Shown: piece by piece, positions 6,117 through 6,755 of the stretch
Layout: each line of letters opens with the position of its first letter
Position numbering within the stretch: position 1 is the stretch's first letter
From: Hyphomicrobium sp.
GTDB taxonomy: Bacteria; Pseudomonadota; Alphaproteobacteria; Rhizobiales; Hyphomicrobiaceae
Assembly (NCBI GenBank): GCA_030598645.1
Contig: JAUVPN010000149.1
Coordinates: 1-6,755, forward strand
Reading direction: 5' to 3'
DNA: 6,755 bases
Translations under genes and position numbers: made by a program
Notes under the pieces: model-generated
Database searches by the model: none
Told to the model about the DNA's origin: nothing
The model's input: the letters and a program-made list of their open reading frames with translations, nothing else

Positions 6117-6755
6117 TTAAAGCCCGAATGGATACGTGTCGGGAAGCCCCTCTAGATCCCCAGTCGCGAATGGCGTCACCGCCCGCGTCTCATCAAACCA
6201 AATGTACTCGTCAAACTGGCGCGGCAAAACAGCCTGGAAGTAGTGGCTAGCGAGTTCGGTCTCAGGGCGGTAAATCACACCAATTGCGCGCTCAAGTCGT
6301 GGCGTCTCCAGCTGCTCACGTAGTCTATGCGTCAGGTTGGCGCCCAGCGGCAGCATAAAGTGGCGATCGCCAGTTTCCTGCGAAACGGAATGACACTGGT
6401 ACTCATAGCTTTTGGTCATCGCCGGTTGCACAAATTTTACCTCCATGGGCTCGTCCCAGCCAGAGGCGGCTGCGACTGTTCCGCTGTTTGTTCCGAAACC
6501 TATGAGGTAGGCGCGATCGCCAAACTCACGGCGGCACAACTCACCCAGATTGAACTCACCGCGGATCGACATCTCCGTGGCGGCCGCGTCACCGACATGC
6601 GAATTATGCGCCCAGACGATCGCCTTGCTGTTTGGCCCGTGGAAATTGAGGAGCATGTTGAGCGTTTCGAACATATGCGTGTCACGCAAGTTCCATGACT
6701 CGCGCGACCCGTAGTACATAATGCGATAGTAGCGCTCAGCATTGGCGATCAGCCG
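6117..6755 (-). CDS. Erythromycin esterase family protein, C-terminal part (5' end outside window)
   Basis: About 212 residues of a longer protein are visible; the frame runs off the right edge of the window, starting there with RLIANAERYYRIMYYG. The block SWNLRDTHM, then VWAHNSHVGDA, is characteristic of the erythromycin esterase superfamily. The first His of HNSHVGD (codon at 6606-6608) corresponds to a conserved active-site-region histidine. The C-terminal FDEYIWFDETRAVTP is also typical of the family. Most chromosomal members are not proven macrolide esterases, and some are fused to or adjacent to phosphoribosyltransferase domains, so antibiotic resistance should not be assumed. The N-terminal half with the other proposed catalytic residues (a Glu and a His) is not visible. 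It precedes the VWA gene on the same strand by 121 bases; co-transcription is possible but unsupported. Confidence 0.9.
   Translation of the reverse strand, partial: RLIANAERYYRIMYYGSRESWNLRDTHMFETLNMLLNFHGPNSKAIVWAHNSHVGDAAATEMSIRGEFNLGELCRREFGDRAYLIGFGTNSGTVAAASGWDEPMEVKFVQPAMTKSYEYQCHSVSQETGDRHFMLPLGANLTHRLREQLETPRLERAIGVIYRPETELASHYFQAVLPRQFDEYIWFDETRAVTPFATGDLEGLPDTYPFGL

Noticed and set aside
5774..6250. 158-codon plus-strand ORF
   Set aside because: It is antisense to the VWA gene and the end of the esterase-family gene, both strongly supported by protein motifs, and its product has no recognisable features.
6327..6698. 123-codon plus-strand ORF
   Set aside because: It lies entirely opposite the esterase-family gene and is explained by that gene's codon pattern.
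1..6755. A novel defence, mobile or biosynthetic system
   Set aside because: All large genes belong to known families, with no transposase, integrase, repeats, CRISPR units or toxin-antitoxin pairs in the window.

Overview
This looks like a chromosomal piece of a methylotrophic or C1-oxidising proteobacterium, most likely alphaproteobacterial (Hyphomicrobiales/Rhizobiales-like). The diagnosis rests on a complete bacterial formyltransferase/hydrolase (Fhc) operon of the tetrahydromethanopterin (H4MPT) formaldehyde-oxidation pathway, in the order fhcB-fhcA-fhcD-fhcC. It is bacterial rather than archaeal. The ferredoxin-type subunits of methanogen formylmethanofuran dehydrogenases are absent, the sequences are proteobacterial in style, and FhcB seems to have lost the metal-ligand Cys-His pair of its archaeal relatives.

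Layout. Positions 19-4817 (+) hold the four fhc genes. fhcB and fhcA are 16 bases apart; fhcA/fhcD and fhcD/fhcC each overlap by an ATGA. The first bases of the window could also be the tail of an upstream gene ending in the same kind of ATGA overlap with fhcB. Positions 4818-4979 are a GC-poor intergenic stretch (about 44% GC by hand count over 4841-4960), followed by a 66-codon gene for a small four-cysteine protein (4980-5180, +). It converges, with only 5 bases between the stop codons, on a minus-strand gene for an exported von Willebrand factor A (DUF1194-type) protein (5186-5995). Upstream of that, after 121 non-coding bases, is the C-terminal half of an erythromycin-esterase-family protein (6117-6755, -), cut by the window edge.

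How the genes work together. In the established pathway formaldehyde is carried on H4MPT and oxidised to formyl-H4MPT. FhcD moves the formyl group to the bacterial methanofuran analogue, and the zinc amidohydrolase FhcA releases it as formate. FhcB and FhcC are companion subunits of the same complex. The three genes to the right have no evident link to C1 metabolism and look like ordinary neighbouring chromosomal genes.

I found no RNA genes, mobile elements, CRISPR arrays or clear terminators, and no convincing evidence of a wholly new system. The best leads are the apparent vestigial state of FhcB, the cysteine pair and insertion in the VWA protein, and the uncharacterised small cysteine protein.
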